64,000 nucleotides of DNA. Source: Streptomyces pactum. Its GTDB lineage: Bacteria > Actinomycetota > Actinomycetes > Streptomycetales > Streptomycetaceae. The first letter of the stretch is position 1. Each line of letters opens with the position of its first letter. The notes beneath the pieces are model-generated. The model was not told the DNA's origin. It saw only the letters and a list, made by a program, of their open reading frames with translations, and did no database searches. The position numbers and the translations under genes are program-made. Positions 52,274 to 60,641 of this stretch are shown piece by piece. Location of the stretch: NCBI RefSeq assembly GCF_016031615.1, contig NZ_JACYXC010000001.1, positions 1,922,001-1,986,000 on the forward strand. Direction: 5' to 3'.

Positions 52274-53657
52274 CCCGGCCGGCCCGGCGCGGGGCCCTTG
52301 TTCCGGGCCGGCGGGGTCCTTGTTCCGGCCCCGGCGCGGGCCGGCCCGCGTTCCGGCACGGGCCGGGCCGTCGTCGGCGGCCGGTCCGGGCCCCACCTGC
52401 CCGACCCGCCGGGACCGGGCCGGACCGGGACCCGTTCCGGCCCGGCCCGGCTCGTGTTCCGGCCCGGACCATGCTCGCTGTGTCCAGATCGGGCCGGGGT
52501 TGTCTGCTCGGCCCGCCCGGGCTCGCTGTGCCCGTGCCGGGTCCACCCACCCGGTCCTGAGGTGCACCGGGCCGCGTCCCGGCCCGGGCGGGACCCGGTA
52601 CAGCCCCGCCGGGCCCGGTACGGCCGGGGGCCCGGTACGGGCGGAGCGGTTCCGGCGTCCGCCTGGTGGCCCCCGGCCCCGTCCGGCCCGCGTCGGTCCG
52701 ACGGGTACCGGCTCTGGCGCCGGCCGGGTCCGTGCCGGCCCCTTCACCTGCGGCCCGCCCGGTCCGGGCGTCCATCCATCGGACGGCGTCCGCCCCCGTC
52801 CCGCGTCGGAGGGGCGACGCGGGACCCGCCGGCCTCGTCGGCACCGGCATGCCGGGCCCGTCGGCGGTCCGTCCGGCGGGGCACCACCCCACCGGGCCCG
52901 AACTCACCTGCCCAGGCCGACCTGCACCCGTCCGCGACCCCGTTCCGACCCGGCCAGGTCGGTGGGCGGACCTGTTCACCTGCGGCCCATCCGGTGGTCG
53001 GCCACCCACCGGGCCGACGTCCGCCTGCTCGATCCGCCTCCGCCCGTCAGGCCCGCCCCGCGCCGGCCGAGCGCGCGGCAGCTGCCCGCCTCGTCGGCAC
53101 CGGCCGACCGGGCCGGCCGACGGCCCGTCCGGCGGGGCAGCACCTGCCAGGATCCGCGTCCGCGAACCGGACATCCACCACCTTCCGCGTCCGCGGACCG
53201 GACACACCGGGTCCCGGCGCCCACCGGGCCGCTGCGCTTACGCACCGCGCACGCGTCCGGCGCGGTCGCTCCCGCCGGCCACCGGAGGCTTGGACGGGCC
53301 CGTACCGGCCTCCCGGTCGCCGGACCACCAGAACCGGCAGCCGGGCACCGGCACGCGAACGGCCCCGCCCCGGCGCACCCCCGGGCACGCCGGGCCGCCG
53401 CTCCAGCGGGACGACGCCCGGACAGACCCGGACGGCCCCGGCGTGCACCCGGACGGCCCGGGGGGCGGGACCCGGACGGACGGCATCCGGACGACACGGG
53501 TGGGGACCCGGACGGCACCCGGACAACGCCCCACCACCGCGGCGCCGCACCCCCGGCACGCCGGGTCCGCGAACCGCGCGGGCGCCGGGCCACCGGGGCG
53601 CGCGGAAGCGCCCCGGCGCCCCGGCGCCCGGGAGGGCCGCCGTGCGGCGGCCCGGGG
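52274..53657. other. Gene-free, GC-rich, repeat-bearing border region
   Basis: About 1.4 kb made almost only of G and C runs. Long open frames exist in several phases but none shows the consistent G/C third-position pattern or any recognisable motif. It holds degenerate repeats: ttcacctgcggccc at 52743 and 52975, gcctcgtcggcac at 52832 and 53088, cgtccggcggggca at 52870 and 53126 (spacings 232-256). It separates the rightward biosynthetic operon from the leftward osmC gene. Confidence 0.6.
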
Positions 53658-54083
53658 TCAGGCGAGCTTCGCGCTGAGCGTGATCTCGGTGCCGGAGAGC
53701 GCCTGGCTGACCGGGCAGTTCTTCTTGGCGTCCTCGGCCGCCGACTGGAACGCCGCCTCGTCCACGCCCTCGACCTGGCCCTCCACGCTGAGGTGGATGC
53801 CGGTGATGCCGGTGCCCGGCTGGAAGGTCACGTCCGCCTGGGTCCGCAGCTGGGTGGGCGGCGTACCGGCCTGGGTGAGGGCGTGCGAGAGGGCCATGGA
53901 GAAGCAGCTGGAGTGGGCCGCGGCGATCAGCTCCTCGGGGCTGGTCTTGCCGTTGGCCTGCTCGGCGCGGGACGGCCAGGAGACCGGCTGCTCCCCGATG
54001 CCGGAGGAGTCGAAGGAGACCGTGCCCTGCCCCTGGGTCAGGTTGCCGGTCCAGACGGTGTGCGCGGTGCGCGTCGTTGCCAT
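53658..54083 (-). CDS. OsmC-family peroxiredoxin
   Basis: 141 residues from ATG at 54083 (AGGAAGG upstream), the normal size for the family. The two catalytic cysteines are present, Cys60 in AAHSSCFSMALS and Cys123 in KKNCPVSQAL, with the glutamate in SPEELIAAAH. OsmC/Ohr proteins reduce organic and fatty-acid hydroperoxides in the cytosol. The start WTGNLTQGQGTVSFDSSG is typical of the OsmC branch. It is a monocistronic gene next to the cluster border and probably not part of it. Confidence 0.92.
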   Translation of the reverse strand: MATTRTAHTVWTGNLTQGQGTVSFDSSGIGEQPVSWPSRAEQANGKTSPEELIAAAHSSCFSMALSHALTQAGTPPTQLRTQADVTFQPGTGITGIHLSVEGQVEGVDEAAFQSAAEDAKKNCPVSQALSGTEITLSAKLA

Positions 54084-54232
54084 GCTCGATGCCTTCCTGG
54101 ATGACCGCTGGTCGATACGGTTGCCGACGGCGAGAGTTCACGTACGCACCGGTGGTGCGTCACCCGAACGGCGCCGTCCTGGCGATCACCCGGGCGGTGC
54201 GGGGCCGGTCCGGCCGCGCACCGCCCGGTGAT

Positions 54233-54835
54233 CTACTCCGAGCCTACGTTCCACGCGAGCATCACCGGGCGTCCGTGCTCGGTTCCCAGCCGGGAGAGCG
54301 TGCCGGTCTCCAGCCGGAACAGCGCCCCGGCGGCCGGCGGCAGACCGAGCCGGCGCGCCGTCAGCACCCGCAGGAAGTGGGAGTGGGCGACGAGCACCAC
54401 GTCCCCCTTCCCGCCGTCCGGCCCCAGCAGCGGCCCGATGCGGGCGAGCACCCGGTCGGCGCGCTCCCCCACCTGCTCGGGTGACTCGCCGGGGTGCCCG
54501 GGCGGGCCGGGCACCACCCCATCGGTCCACAGCTGCCAGCCGGGTCGGGCGCGGCGGATGTCGGCGGTGGTGATGCCCTCGTAGCCGCCGTACTCCCACT
54601 CGTGCAGCGCCGGTTCGGTCCGGGCGTCGTCCAGCCCTGCCAGCCGGGCCGTCTCCTGGGCCCGGGCCAGCGGGCTGACCAGGGTCAGCGCGCGCCGGCG
54701 GGCGGCGAGCAGCGGGCGCAGCGCACGGGCCTGGCCGCGGCCGTGCTCGGTGAGCGGCAGATCGGTGCGGCTGGTGTGCCGGCCGTCGCGGCTCCACTCG
54801 GTCTCGCCGTGGCGGACCAGCAGCAGCTCACCCAC
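54233..54835 (-). CDS. Histidine phosphatase family (phosphoglycerate mutase-like) protein
   Basis: 200 residues from GTG 54835, which overlaps the end of the thioredoxin gene by 8 bases; an ATG 19 codons upstream would overlap it far more. The RHG motif LLLVRHGETEWSRDG with the phospho-accepting His is at the very N-terminus, and the second His is in VVLVAHSHFLRVL. This is the size and layout of small cofactor-independent acid phosphatases. The substrate cannot be assigned. Coupling suggests cotranscription with the thioredoxin. Confidence 0.88.
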   Translation of the reverse strand: MGELLLVRHGETEWSRDGRHTSRTDLPLTEHGRGQARALRPLLAARRRALTLVSPLARAQETARLAGLDDARTEPALHEWEYGGYEGITTADIRRARPGWQLWTDGVVPGPPGHPGESPEQVGERADRVLARIGPLLGPDGGKGDVVLVAHSHFLRVLTARRLGLPPAAGALFRLETGTLSRLGTEHGRPVMLAWNVGSE

Positions 54836-55280
54836 GGCCGCCCGGCCCCCCGGACGGCTGCCCGCCGTCACCGCCCTGCGCCACGTTGTCACCGCCCTGC
54901 GGCCCGCCGTCCCCGGCCTGCCGCTGGGCCTCGGCGACCGAGGCGCGCACCTCGTCCATGTCGAGCTCCCGGGCCTGGGCGATGACGCTCTCCAGGGCCT
55001 TTTCGGGCAGGGCTCCGGGCTGCGCGAACACCGCGATGTTCTGGCGGACGATCATCAGGGTCGGGATGGAGCTGATGTCGAAGGCCGCGGCCAGTTCGGG
55101 CTGGGCCTCGGTGTCCACCTTGGCGAAGACCAGGTCCGGGTGGCGCTCGGCGGCCCGCTCGTAGACCGGGGCGAACATCCGGCACGGGCCGCACCACTCC
55201 GCCCAGAAGTCGATCAGGACGAAGTCGCTCCCGGAGACGGTCTCGTCGAAGTTGTCCTTGGTGAGTTCCACCGTGGTCAT
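54828..55280 (-). CDS. trxA: Thioredoxin
   Basis: 150 residues from ATG 55280 (AGGG 9 bases upstream; ATG 55289 sits directly on the site). The classic fold has the redox motif WCGPC (Cys30 and Cys33) and the cis-proline in SSIPTLMIV. The C-terminal ~25 residues are a Gly/Gln/Asp-rich extension beyond the normal ~105-110-residue fold plus an extra helix (ARELDMDEVRASVAEAQ). It is a cytosolic disulfide reductase. It lies upstream of, and overlaps, the histidine phosphatase gene. Confidence 0.92.
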   Translation of the reverse strand: MTTVELTKDNFDETVSGSDFVLIDFWAEWCGPCRMFAPVYERAAERHPDLVFAKVDTEAQPELAAAFDISSIPTLMIVRQNIAVFAQPGALPEKALESVIAQARELDMDEVRASVAEAQRQAGDGGPQGGDNVAQGGDGGQPSGGPGGRG

Positions 55281-55368
55281 GGCTGACATCCCTGCTTCCG
55301 GTCGGGTGGCGGGTGCCCGGCCACGGTAACCGGCCGCGGCCGGGCGGTATTCCTGAGCGGCGCGCCGC

Positions 55369-56602
55369 TCACAGGTCGCCGGTGCTGACCAGCAGCGGGG
55401 GCGTGCCGGTGGGGGCGCCGGAGCGGCTGGTGTCCATACCGCCGGTCGCGTTCCGGGTGAGCCAGGACGCCAGGGTGGCGTACGGGGCGTCGCCGCGGGC
55501 GTCCTTGTACAGCGCGGCGACGCCGGTGACGTGCGGCGCGGCGGCGGAGGTGCCGCTCAGCTCGCGGAAGGTTCCCTTCAGGTGCGCGGAGCGGATGTCC
55601 ACGCCGGGCGCGTTGATCTTCACGCAGCGGCCCCAGTTGCTGAACGGGGCCCGGCGGTCCCGCCGGTCGACGGCCCCCACGGTGAAGCCGCTGCGCGCGG
55701 CGGCCGGCGAGACGGTGCAGGCGTCGGCGTCGGAGTTGCCGGCGGCGACCACCGGGAACACCCCCGCCCCGGCGAGGTCCTCCACGGCCCGGTCCACCGC
55801 GGCCGACCGCGGGCCGCCCATGGAGAGGTTGGCGACGGCGGGCGGGCGGGCGTGCTCGGCGACCCAGTTCACCGCGGCGATGACGGTGGAGTTGGTGGTG
55901 AGTCCGGCGCAGTCGAAGACCCGTACCGACACCAGGGTGGTCCTCTTCGCCACCCCGGACCTGGCCCCGCCGACCGTACCGGCGACGTGGGTGCCGTGGC
56001 CGGCGCAGTCCCGCGCCCCGCGGCCGTCGTCCACGAACCCGGCGCCCGCCACCGCCCGGCCGCCGAACTCCGGGTGCTCCAGCTCGATGCCGCTGTCGAT
56101 GATGTACGCGCGGACCTTCGCCCCGGTGGCCTTGACCGAGTAGCCGACCCGGCCCGCCTCCCGGCCGTCGATCCGGGACAGGTTCCACGGGACCTCCGCG
56201 ACCTTGGTCACCGGGCCCGGCCGGGCCGGGGCGGCGCCCCGCATGTCGCGCGGCATGGTGACGGTCGCGTCCTGCTCCACCGCCTCCACACCCGGCTGGT
56301 CACGGATCACGTCCAGCTGGGCCGGGGTGAGCCGGGCGGCGAACCCGGGGTGGGCGCGGGTGTAGGTGTACATCGGCTTCACCCCCGCCCGCGCGGTCAT
56401 CGTGCTCGGGCTGACGCCGGAGGACAGCGAGACGATGTACTGCCCGGGAATCGCGCCCGCCACCTTCACCAGCGGGGGCGGGGCCGGGGCGGGCGGGGCC
56501 CGGGGCCGGGGGCGGCGACGCCGCGGCGGACGCCGGTACGGCGGTGACCGGAACCACGGCTATCAGGGCGGCGGCGGCCGCCAGGGGCAAGGCAGAGCGC
56601 AT
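55369..56602 (-). CDS. Secreted S8 (subtilisin/proteinase K-like) protease, frameshifted after the signal peptide
   Basis: A signal peptide begins at ATG 56602 (MRSALPLAAAAALIAVV, cleavage after an ASA-A motif). The propeptide (I9-like, GQYIVSLSSG) and the catalytic domain are in another frame from about 56469. Removing one base from the G5 run at 56474-56478 joins them (APLVKVAGAIPGQ). The catalytic triad is complete: Asp in AYIIDSGIELEHPEF, His in GHGTHVAGTVGG and Ser in GTSAAAPHVTG. The proteinase K subfamily is indicated by DCAGHGTH and four or more cysteines. As written, the mature part would lack an export signal. The leftward end is at 55369. Confidence 0.85.
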
Positions 56603-57202
56603 GGGCGGGTCCTCTTCATCCACGTCACCGGGACGCTCCCCGGCACGTCCGGTTTATCGACGGCGGCCGGTGACGGCACGGCCGGTTGGGCCATCCGGCC
56701 GCACCCGGCACCGCCCCGGGCCGCCCCGGCCTGCTCCCGGCCCGCCCCGCGCCCGGCGGCACGGCGGCGCCGGACCGCCCCGGCCTGCCCCGGCCCGCCC
56801 CGCGTCCGGCGGCACGGCGGCGCCGGACCGCCCCGGGCACGGGTGCCTCACCCGCGGCAACGGCCGGTGCGCCGGCACCGGCGGGGGCGGCGTGCCGGCA
56901 CACCGGTCCTGGGGTGCGGGGACGGACGGGGGTCGGTGGCCGGTGGTCGGACACGGGCGCGGGCACGGGCGCGGGCCGACGTCCCTGCGCGGCCGCCGGG
57001 CCGGTGGCCCGGTACGGGCGGAGGGCGATGTCCGGTACGGGCGGGGCCCGGTGGCCCGGGCACGGCCGGGGGCGGCACCGTACGTCCGGACGATATAGGG
57101 CCATCCGGGTGGTATGCCCCTGTGTGCCGGACACCTCCACGCGCTCCGATCGTTCACCAGGCGACCGCAGTTACCCACTGAATTCAGCGAAAGGGAGAGC
57201 TC
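56603..57202. other. Divergent intergenic region between S8 protease and chaplin genes
   Basis: 600 bases with no convincing gene. The left half is GC-only low-complexity sequence that includes a tandem repeat (56721-56827). The last ~110 bases before the chaplin are less GC-rich (gatatagggcc, cagttacccactgaattcag) and are the likely promoter zone. I do not see a confident -35/-10 pair. Confidence 0.5.
56721..56827. repeat. Tandem repeat, two copies of about 54 bp
   Basis: Copies at 56721-56774 and 56775-56827 differ by a one-base length change and one or two substitutions. A short part of a third copy (ccgccccgggcac) follows. The sequence is entirely G and C rich, in the upstream region shared by the protease and chaplin genes. 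Confidence 0.6.
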
Positions 57203-57559
57203 GTGAAGCGACTCTCGAAAGCCGTCGTCCTGACCGCCACCGCGGGGATCACCGTCCTCGGTGCCGCGGGCGGTGCCGTGGCCAACGATGGCGGTCACGG
57301 CCACCACGGCAAGAAGCCCCAGGGCAAGCACCAGACCGAGAACAAGAGCAAGGACAAGAAGCAGAAGGACGTGAAGTTCTCCGCCGATCACAAGGGCTCC
57401 GGCGCCAAGGCCGACGCCGTGGCCGTCGGTTCGCCCGGCGTCATCAGCGGCAACGTGATCCAGGTCCCGGTGAAGGTTCCGGTCAACGTGTGCGGAAACA
57501 CCATCGCCGTCCTCGGCGCGCTGAACGGCTCTGCGGGCAACGTCTGCATCAACCACTGA
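57203..57559 (+). CDS. Chaplin with a His/Lys-rich insert
   Basis: 118 residues from GTG 57203 (aagggaga upstream). Signal peptide 1-27 (cleavage after AVA). A charged spacer of about 45 residues (GHGHHGKKPQGKHQ..., KSKDKKQKD) follows. The chaplin domain comes last: GSPGVISGNVIQVPVKVPVN, CGNTIAVLGALNG and GNVCINH, with the two conserved cysteines that form a disulfide. Short chaplins assemble into the amyloid-like rodlet surface of aerial hyphae and spores. Typical short chaplins go almost straight from signal peptide to domain, so the basic, His-rich insert is unusual. There is no sorting signal. A strong hairpin follows the stop. Confidence 0.9.
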   Translation: MKRLSKAVVLTATAGITVLGAAGGAVANDGGHGHHGKKPQGKHQTENKSKDKKQKDVKFSADHKGSGAKADAVAVGSPGVISGNVIQVPVKVPVNVCGNTIAVLGALNGSAGNVCINH

Positions 57560-57572
57560 CGTCAGGCTCCCT

Positions 57573-57609
57573 GAAGCGGCCGTCCCGCACCCCGCGGGGC
57601 GGCCGCTTC
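57573..57609 (+). terminator. Hairpin after the chaplin gene
   Basis: Perfect 10-base arms GAAGCGGCCG (57573-57582) and CGGCCGCTTC (57600-57609), 14 bases after the stop codon. There is no U-tract, as is common in Streptomyces. Confidence 0.65.
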
Positions 57610-57692
57610 CGCATGTCCGCGCACCGGATGCGGAGCACGGGCCCGGCCACCGTGCCGCCGGGGGCGGCGACGGCGGCGCCGGGTGCCGGAAG

Positions 57693-57732
57693 CGGTGACG
57701 CGGTGACGCGGTGACGCGGTGACGCGGTGACG
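57693..57732. repeat. Five tandem copies of the octamer cggtgacg
   Basis: Perfect 8-bp units from 57693 to 57732. A further isolated cggtgacg occurs about 20 bases later. The array lies in the space between the convergent chaplin and molybdate-transport genes. Confidence 0.8.
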
Positions 57733-57891
57733 CGGGAGGACGCTCGGGCGCGGTGACGCGGGACGGTGCCGGGAACGGCGGTGCGCGCGCGGCGAGTCGG
57801 CACGTCCGGTACGGGCCACCGCCGCGCGGACGGCGAGGCGCCAGCGGGCGGTGACGGCGACGCTTCCACGGATCGCCGCCCGGCCCGTCCT

Positions 57892-57937
57892 GATGAGCAA
57901 CGGGACTCGAACCCGCGACATTCACGATTGGCGGTCC
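57892..57937 (-). pseudogene. tRNA 3'-half-like fragment
   Basis: On the minus strand there is a T-arm (GCGGG-TTCGAGT-CCCGT) preceded by ATCGTGAATGTC, like the 3' side of an anticodon arm and variable loop, and followed by TGCTCATC in the position of an acceptor strand. No matching D-arm or 5' acceptor is found upstream, so it is not a functional tRNA. It may be a relic of a tRNA gene or of an integration (att) site. Confidence 0.4.
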
Positions 57938-58146
57938 GGGGCCCGGCAGTTCCTGGGCACCGGCCGGCGGCACCACGCTGCTCCGCCCGCCGCCGTCCGT
58001 TCCCGGACGGCGAGAGGCCCTGTCCCCGGACGGCGCCGGCGGACGGCGCTCCGGCCGTCCGGAGGCCCTACGTTCGCCGTCCGGGGGCCGTACGCCCGGG
58101 AGTTCACGCGTCCGGGGACCGTGCGCCCCGCGAGCACCGGGCGCCC

Positions 58147-58234
58147 GGTGCTCAGGTGCTCAGGTGCTCAGGTGCTCAGGTGCTCAGGTGCTCAGGTGCT
58201 CAGGTGCTCAGGTGCTCAGGTGCTCAGGTGCTCA
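58147..58234. repeat. Eleven tandem copies of the octamer ggtgctca, spanning the modC stop codon
   Basis: Eleven perfect, uninterrupted 8-bp units from 58147 to 58234. The right-most units contain the last codons and the TGA (58224-58226, minus strand) of the molybdate ATPase gene. The unit length is not a multiple of three. Confidence 0.9.
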
Positions 58235-59252
58235 CCAGCGTCACCTCGGTGGCCTTGACGCTCACCCACACCGGGGTGCCGTCGGCCAGCCGAAGATCGG
58301 CCGCCGCGGCCGGCGTGATCTCGGCGACCAGGTCCGGGGTGTGTCCGGTGGCCACCAGCACCCGGAGCCGGCCGCCCAGGGCGGTGATCTCCCGTACCCG
58401 GCCGGGCCAGTTGTTGCGCGGGCTGCCGGCCGGCCGCCCTCGGTGCAGCGACACCGCCTCCGGCGGAATGACCGCCAGCGCCGGGGCGCCGGGGGGCAGC
58501 GGGTCCGCGGCCACCACCAACTGCCCCCCGTCGGGCAGCCGCAGACCGTCCTCGGCGGTGGTCCCGGCCCAGGCGTTGCGGCCCAGCATCCGGGCCACCC
58601 ACACGGAGCGGGGGTGCCGGGTCACCTCGGAGGGCGGGGCGTCCTGCACGGCCCGGCCGCCGTCCAGCACCAGCACCCGGTCCGCCAGCGACACCGCCTC
58701 CACCGGGTCGTGGGTGACGATCAGGCACACCCCGCCGAACCCGCGCAGATGGGTGCGGAGGGTGTGCCGCACCTGGGCGCGGGTGGTCTGGTCGAGGGCG
58801 GCCAGCGGCTCGTCGAGCAGCAGCAGCCGGGGGCGGGCCGCCAGCGCCCGGGCCAGCGCGACCCGCTGCGCCTGGCCGCCGGAGAGCTGGGCGGGCCGGC
58901 GGTGGGCCAGCGCGCCCACGCCGAGCCGGTCCAGCCACTCCTGCGCCTCGGCCCGGGCCCGGGCCCGCGGCACCCCGCGGGCCCGCAGCCCGTACGCGGT
59001 GTTGGCCAGGGCGGTCAGGTGCGGGAAGAGCGCGCCGTCCTGCGGCACCCACGCCACCTGGCGCCGGTGCGGCGGCAGCCCGGTGATGTCGGTGTCGCCC
59101 AGCCGCAGGGTGGCGTGCGCCCGGTCGGTGAGCCCGAGCAGCGCCCGCAACAGGGTGGTCTTGCCCGCCCCGTTGGGGCCCACCACGGCGATGGTGGTGC
59201 CCGGCCCGGCCTCCAGGGTGAGCCGGTCGGCGCCGGTGACCTCGGCGCGCAT
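58224..59252 (-). CDS. modC: Molybdate ABC transporter ATP-binding protein (probably fused to the permease)
   Basis: 342 residues if started at ATG 59252. Walker A GPNGAGKTTLLRALLGL, Q-loop WVPQDGALF, signature LSGGQAQRVALARALAARP, Walker B LLLLDEPLAALDQ and the switch His in THDP are all intact. The C-terminal region (about 230-342; AGSPRNNWPGRVREITALGG, VWVSVKATEVTLV) is a molybdate-binding TOBE domain, which points to ModC rather than another importer. No ribosome site or clean start separates it from the permease. The permease frame runs into this gene through a GC-only linker. If one base is dropped at each of 59418-59423 and 59262-59266, permease and ATPase become one ModBC polypeptide. 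Confidence 0.85.
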   Translation of the reverse strand: MRAEVTGADRLTLEAGPGTTIAVVGPNGAGKTTLLRALLGLTDRAHATLRLGDTDITGLPPHRRQVAWVPQDGALFPHLTALANTAYGLRARGVPRARARAEAQEWLDRLGVGALAHRRPAQLSGGQAQRVALARALAARPRLLLLDEPLAALDQTTRAQVRHTLRTHLRGFGGVCLIVTHDPVEAVSLADRVLVLDGGRAVQDAPPSEVTRHPRSVWVARMLGRNAWAGTTAEDGLRLPDGGQLVVAADPLPPGAPALAVIPPEAVSLHRGRPAGSPRNNWPGRVREITALGGRLRVLVATGHTPDLVAEITPAAAADLRLADGTPVWVSVKATEVTLVST

Positions 59253-60343
59253 CGCCCAGCGCCCCCGCGTCCGGCGCGGACTGCCCGCCGGCCGCCGCCC
59301 CGGCGCCGCCGCCCGCGGCGGCCACCGCGCCCCCGCCCGGCCCCGGCCCGCCCCCCGGCGCCCCCGGTGTCTCCGGGCCGCCGTCCCGCTCGCCTTGCTC
59401 GGCCGGGGCCGGACCGTCCCCCCTCGGCCGCAGCCGGCCCGGCGTCCACCTCGGCCGGGGCCGGACCGCCGTCCCCGGCCCCGGTGCCCGGCCCGTCCGG
59501 CGCGGCGGCCTCCTCCGGCCGGCGGCGGGGCATGCCCCGGGCGGGGCCCAGGAAGCGCCCGCGCAGCGCCACCAGCACCACGGCGGCGATGGCGAGCAGC
59601 AGCAGCGAGACGGAGGTGGCGGCCTCCGGGTCCTCCTGGAGCAGCAGGTAGACCTGGAGCGGCAGCGTCTGGGTGGTGCCGGGGAGGTTCCCGGCGAAGG
59701 TGATGGTGGCGCCGAACTCCCCCAGCGCCCGGGCCCAGGTGAGCGCGGCCCCGGCGAGCAGTCCGGGGGCGACCATCGGCAGCGTGACGGTGCGGAAGAC
59801 CCGCACCGGGGAGGCCCCCAGCGAGGCGGCGGTCTCCTCGTAGCTGGGGCGCATCCCGGCGAGCGTGCCCTCCAGGCTGATCACCAGGAACGGCATCGCG
59901 ACGAAGGTGGCGGCGAGCACCGCGCCCGAGGTGTGGAAGGGCAGGGTGATGCCGAAGGTGTCCTCCAGCCACGGGCCGGCCACCCCGCGGCGGCCAAAGG
60001 CCAGCAGCAGCGCGACCCCGCCCACGGTGGGCGGCAGCACCATCGGCAGCAGCACCAGGGAGCGGACCAGGGCCTTGCCGCGGAACGGGACGCGCGCCAG
60101 CAGCCAGGCCAGCGGCACCCCCAGCAGCAGCGACAGGCCCAGCGACCAGCAGGAGACCACGAGCGAGAGGCGGAGCGCCTCGGTGACCTCCGACCGGGTC
60201 AGGTGCCCGCCCAGATCGCCCCAGGCGGTCCGGGAGACGATGCCCACCAGCGGCAGCAGCAGGAAGGCGATGGCCAGCAGCGCGGGCAGCGCGAGGGCGA
60301 GCGGCGTGCGCGCCCGGGGCGCGCCGGAGCGGATACGTCTCAT
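59015..60343 (-). CDS. modB: Molybdate ABC transporter permease (reads out of frame after ~residue 305)
   Basis: Starts at ATG 60343 with AGGGAG upstream. About six transmembrane helices (ALALPALLAIAFLLLPLVG onward) and the cytoplasmic coupling motif EETAASLGASPVRVFRTVTLP (EAA-G loop), typical of ModB/CysT permeases, end near residue 270 (LRGRFLGPARG). After that comes a Pro/Gly/Glu linker. Beyond the C6 run at 59418-59423 the frame as written is out of phase, and its stop at 59015 lies inside the ATPase gene, so the annotated 3' end is artificial. The natural product is either a ModBC fusion or a permease ending in the linker. Confidence 0.8.
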   Translation of the reverse strand: MRRIRSGAPRARTPLALALPALLAIAFLLLPLVGIVSRTAWGDLGGHLTRSEVTEALRLSLVVSCWSLGLSLLLGVPLAWLLARVPFRGKALVRSLVLLPMVLPPTVGGVALLLAFGRRGVAGPWLEDTFGITLPFHTSGAVLAATFVAMPFLVISLEGTLAGMRPSYEETAASLGASPVRVFRTVTLPMVAPGLLAGAALTWARALGEFGATITFAGNLPGTTQTLPLQVYLLLQEDPEAATSVSLLLLAIAAVVLVALRGRFLGPARGMPRRRPEEAAAPDGPGTGAGDGGPAPAEVDAGPAAAEGGRSGPGRARRAGRRPGDTGGAGGRAGAGRGRGGRRGRRRRGGGRRAVRAGRGGAGRCAPRSPAPTGSPWRPGRAPPSPWWAPTGRARPPCCGRCSGSPTGRTPPCGWATPTSPGCRRTGARWRGCRRTARSSRT

Positions 60344-60641
60344 CGGTCTCCCTGTCTGTCACTGCCCGCGGTGTACCGCTCCGTACTGTCACCCACCCGC
60401 GCCCCGCGAGCCCCCCGCGCCCCTGCCGGTCACACCCGGCCCGCCGGCCCGGGCACCCGGTTCACCGGCCCGGCGGCCGTCCGCGCCGGGCAGCGGACCG
60501 CGCCCGGCGCGGGGACGGCGCCCGACGGGACGACCGTGCCCGGGGCAACCGCTCCCGCCGGACCCGGCGCGCCCGGCGGCGGCCCGGTACGGGGAGCGGA
60601 CCGGGTACGGGCGGCGGGCGGGGTCCGGCGGGCGGGGTGCG

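Noticed and set aside
52298..54231. Overlapping plus-strand frames of 450-600 codons in the border region
   Set aside because: Several phases open at once, compositionally biased, and running antisense into osmC.
57892..57937. A functional tRNA gene on the minus strand
   Set aside because: No D-arm, no matching 5' acceptor strand and the anticodon stem does not pair; only a 3'-half-like fragment is supported.
58147..58234. CRISPR array
   Set aside because: Repeats are contiguous 8-mers with no spacers; no cas genes in the window.
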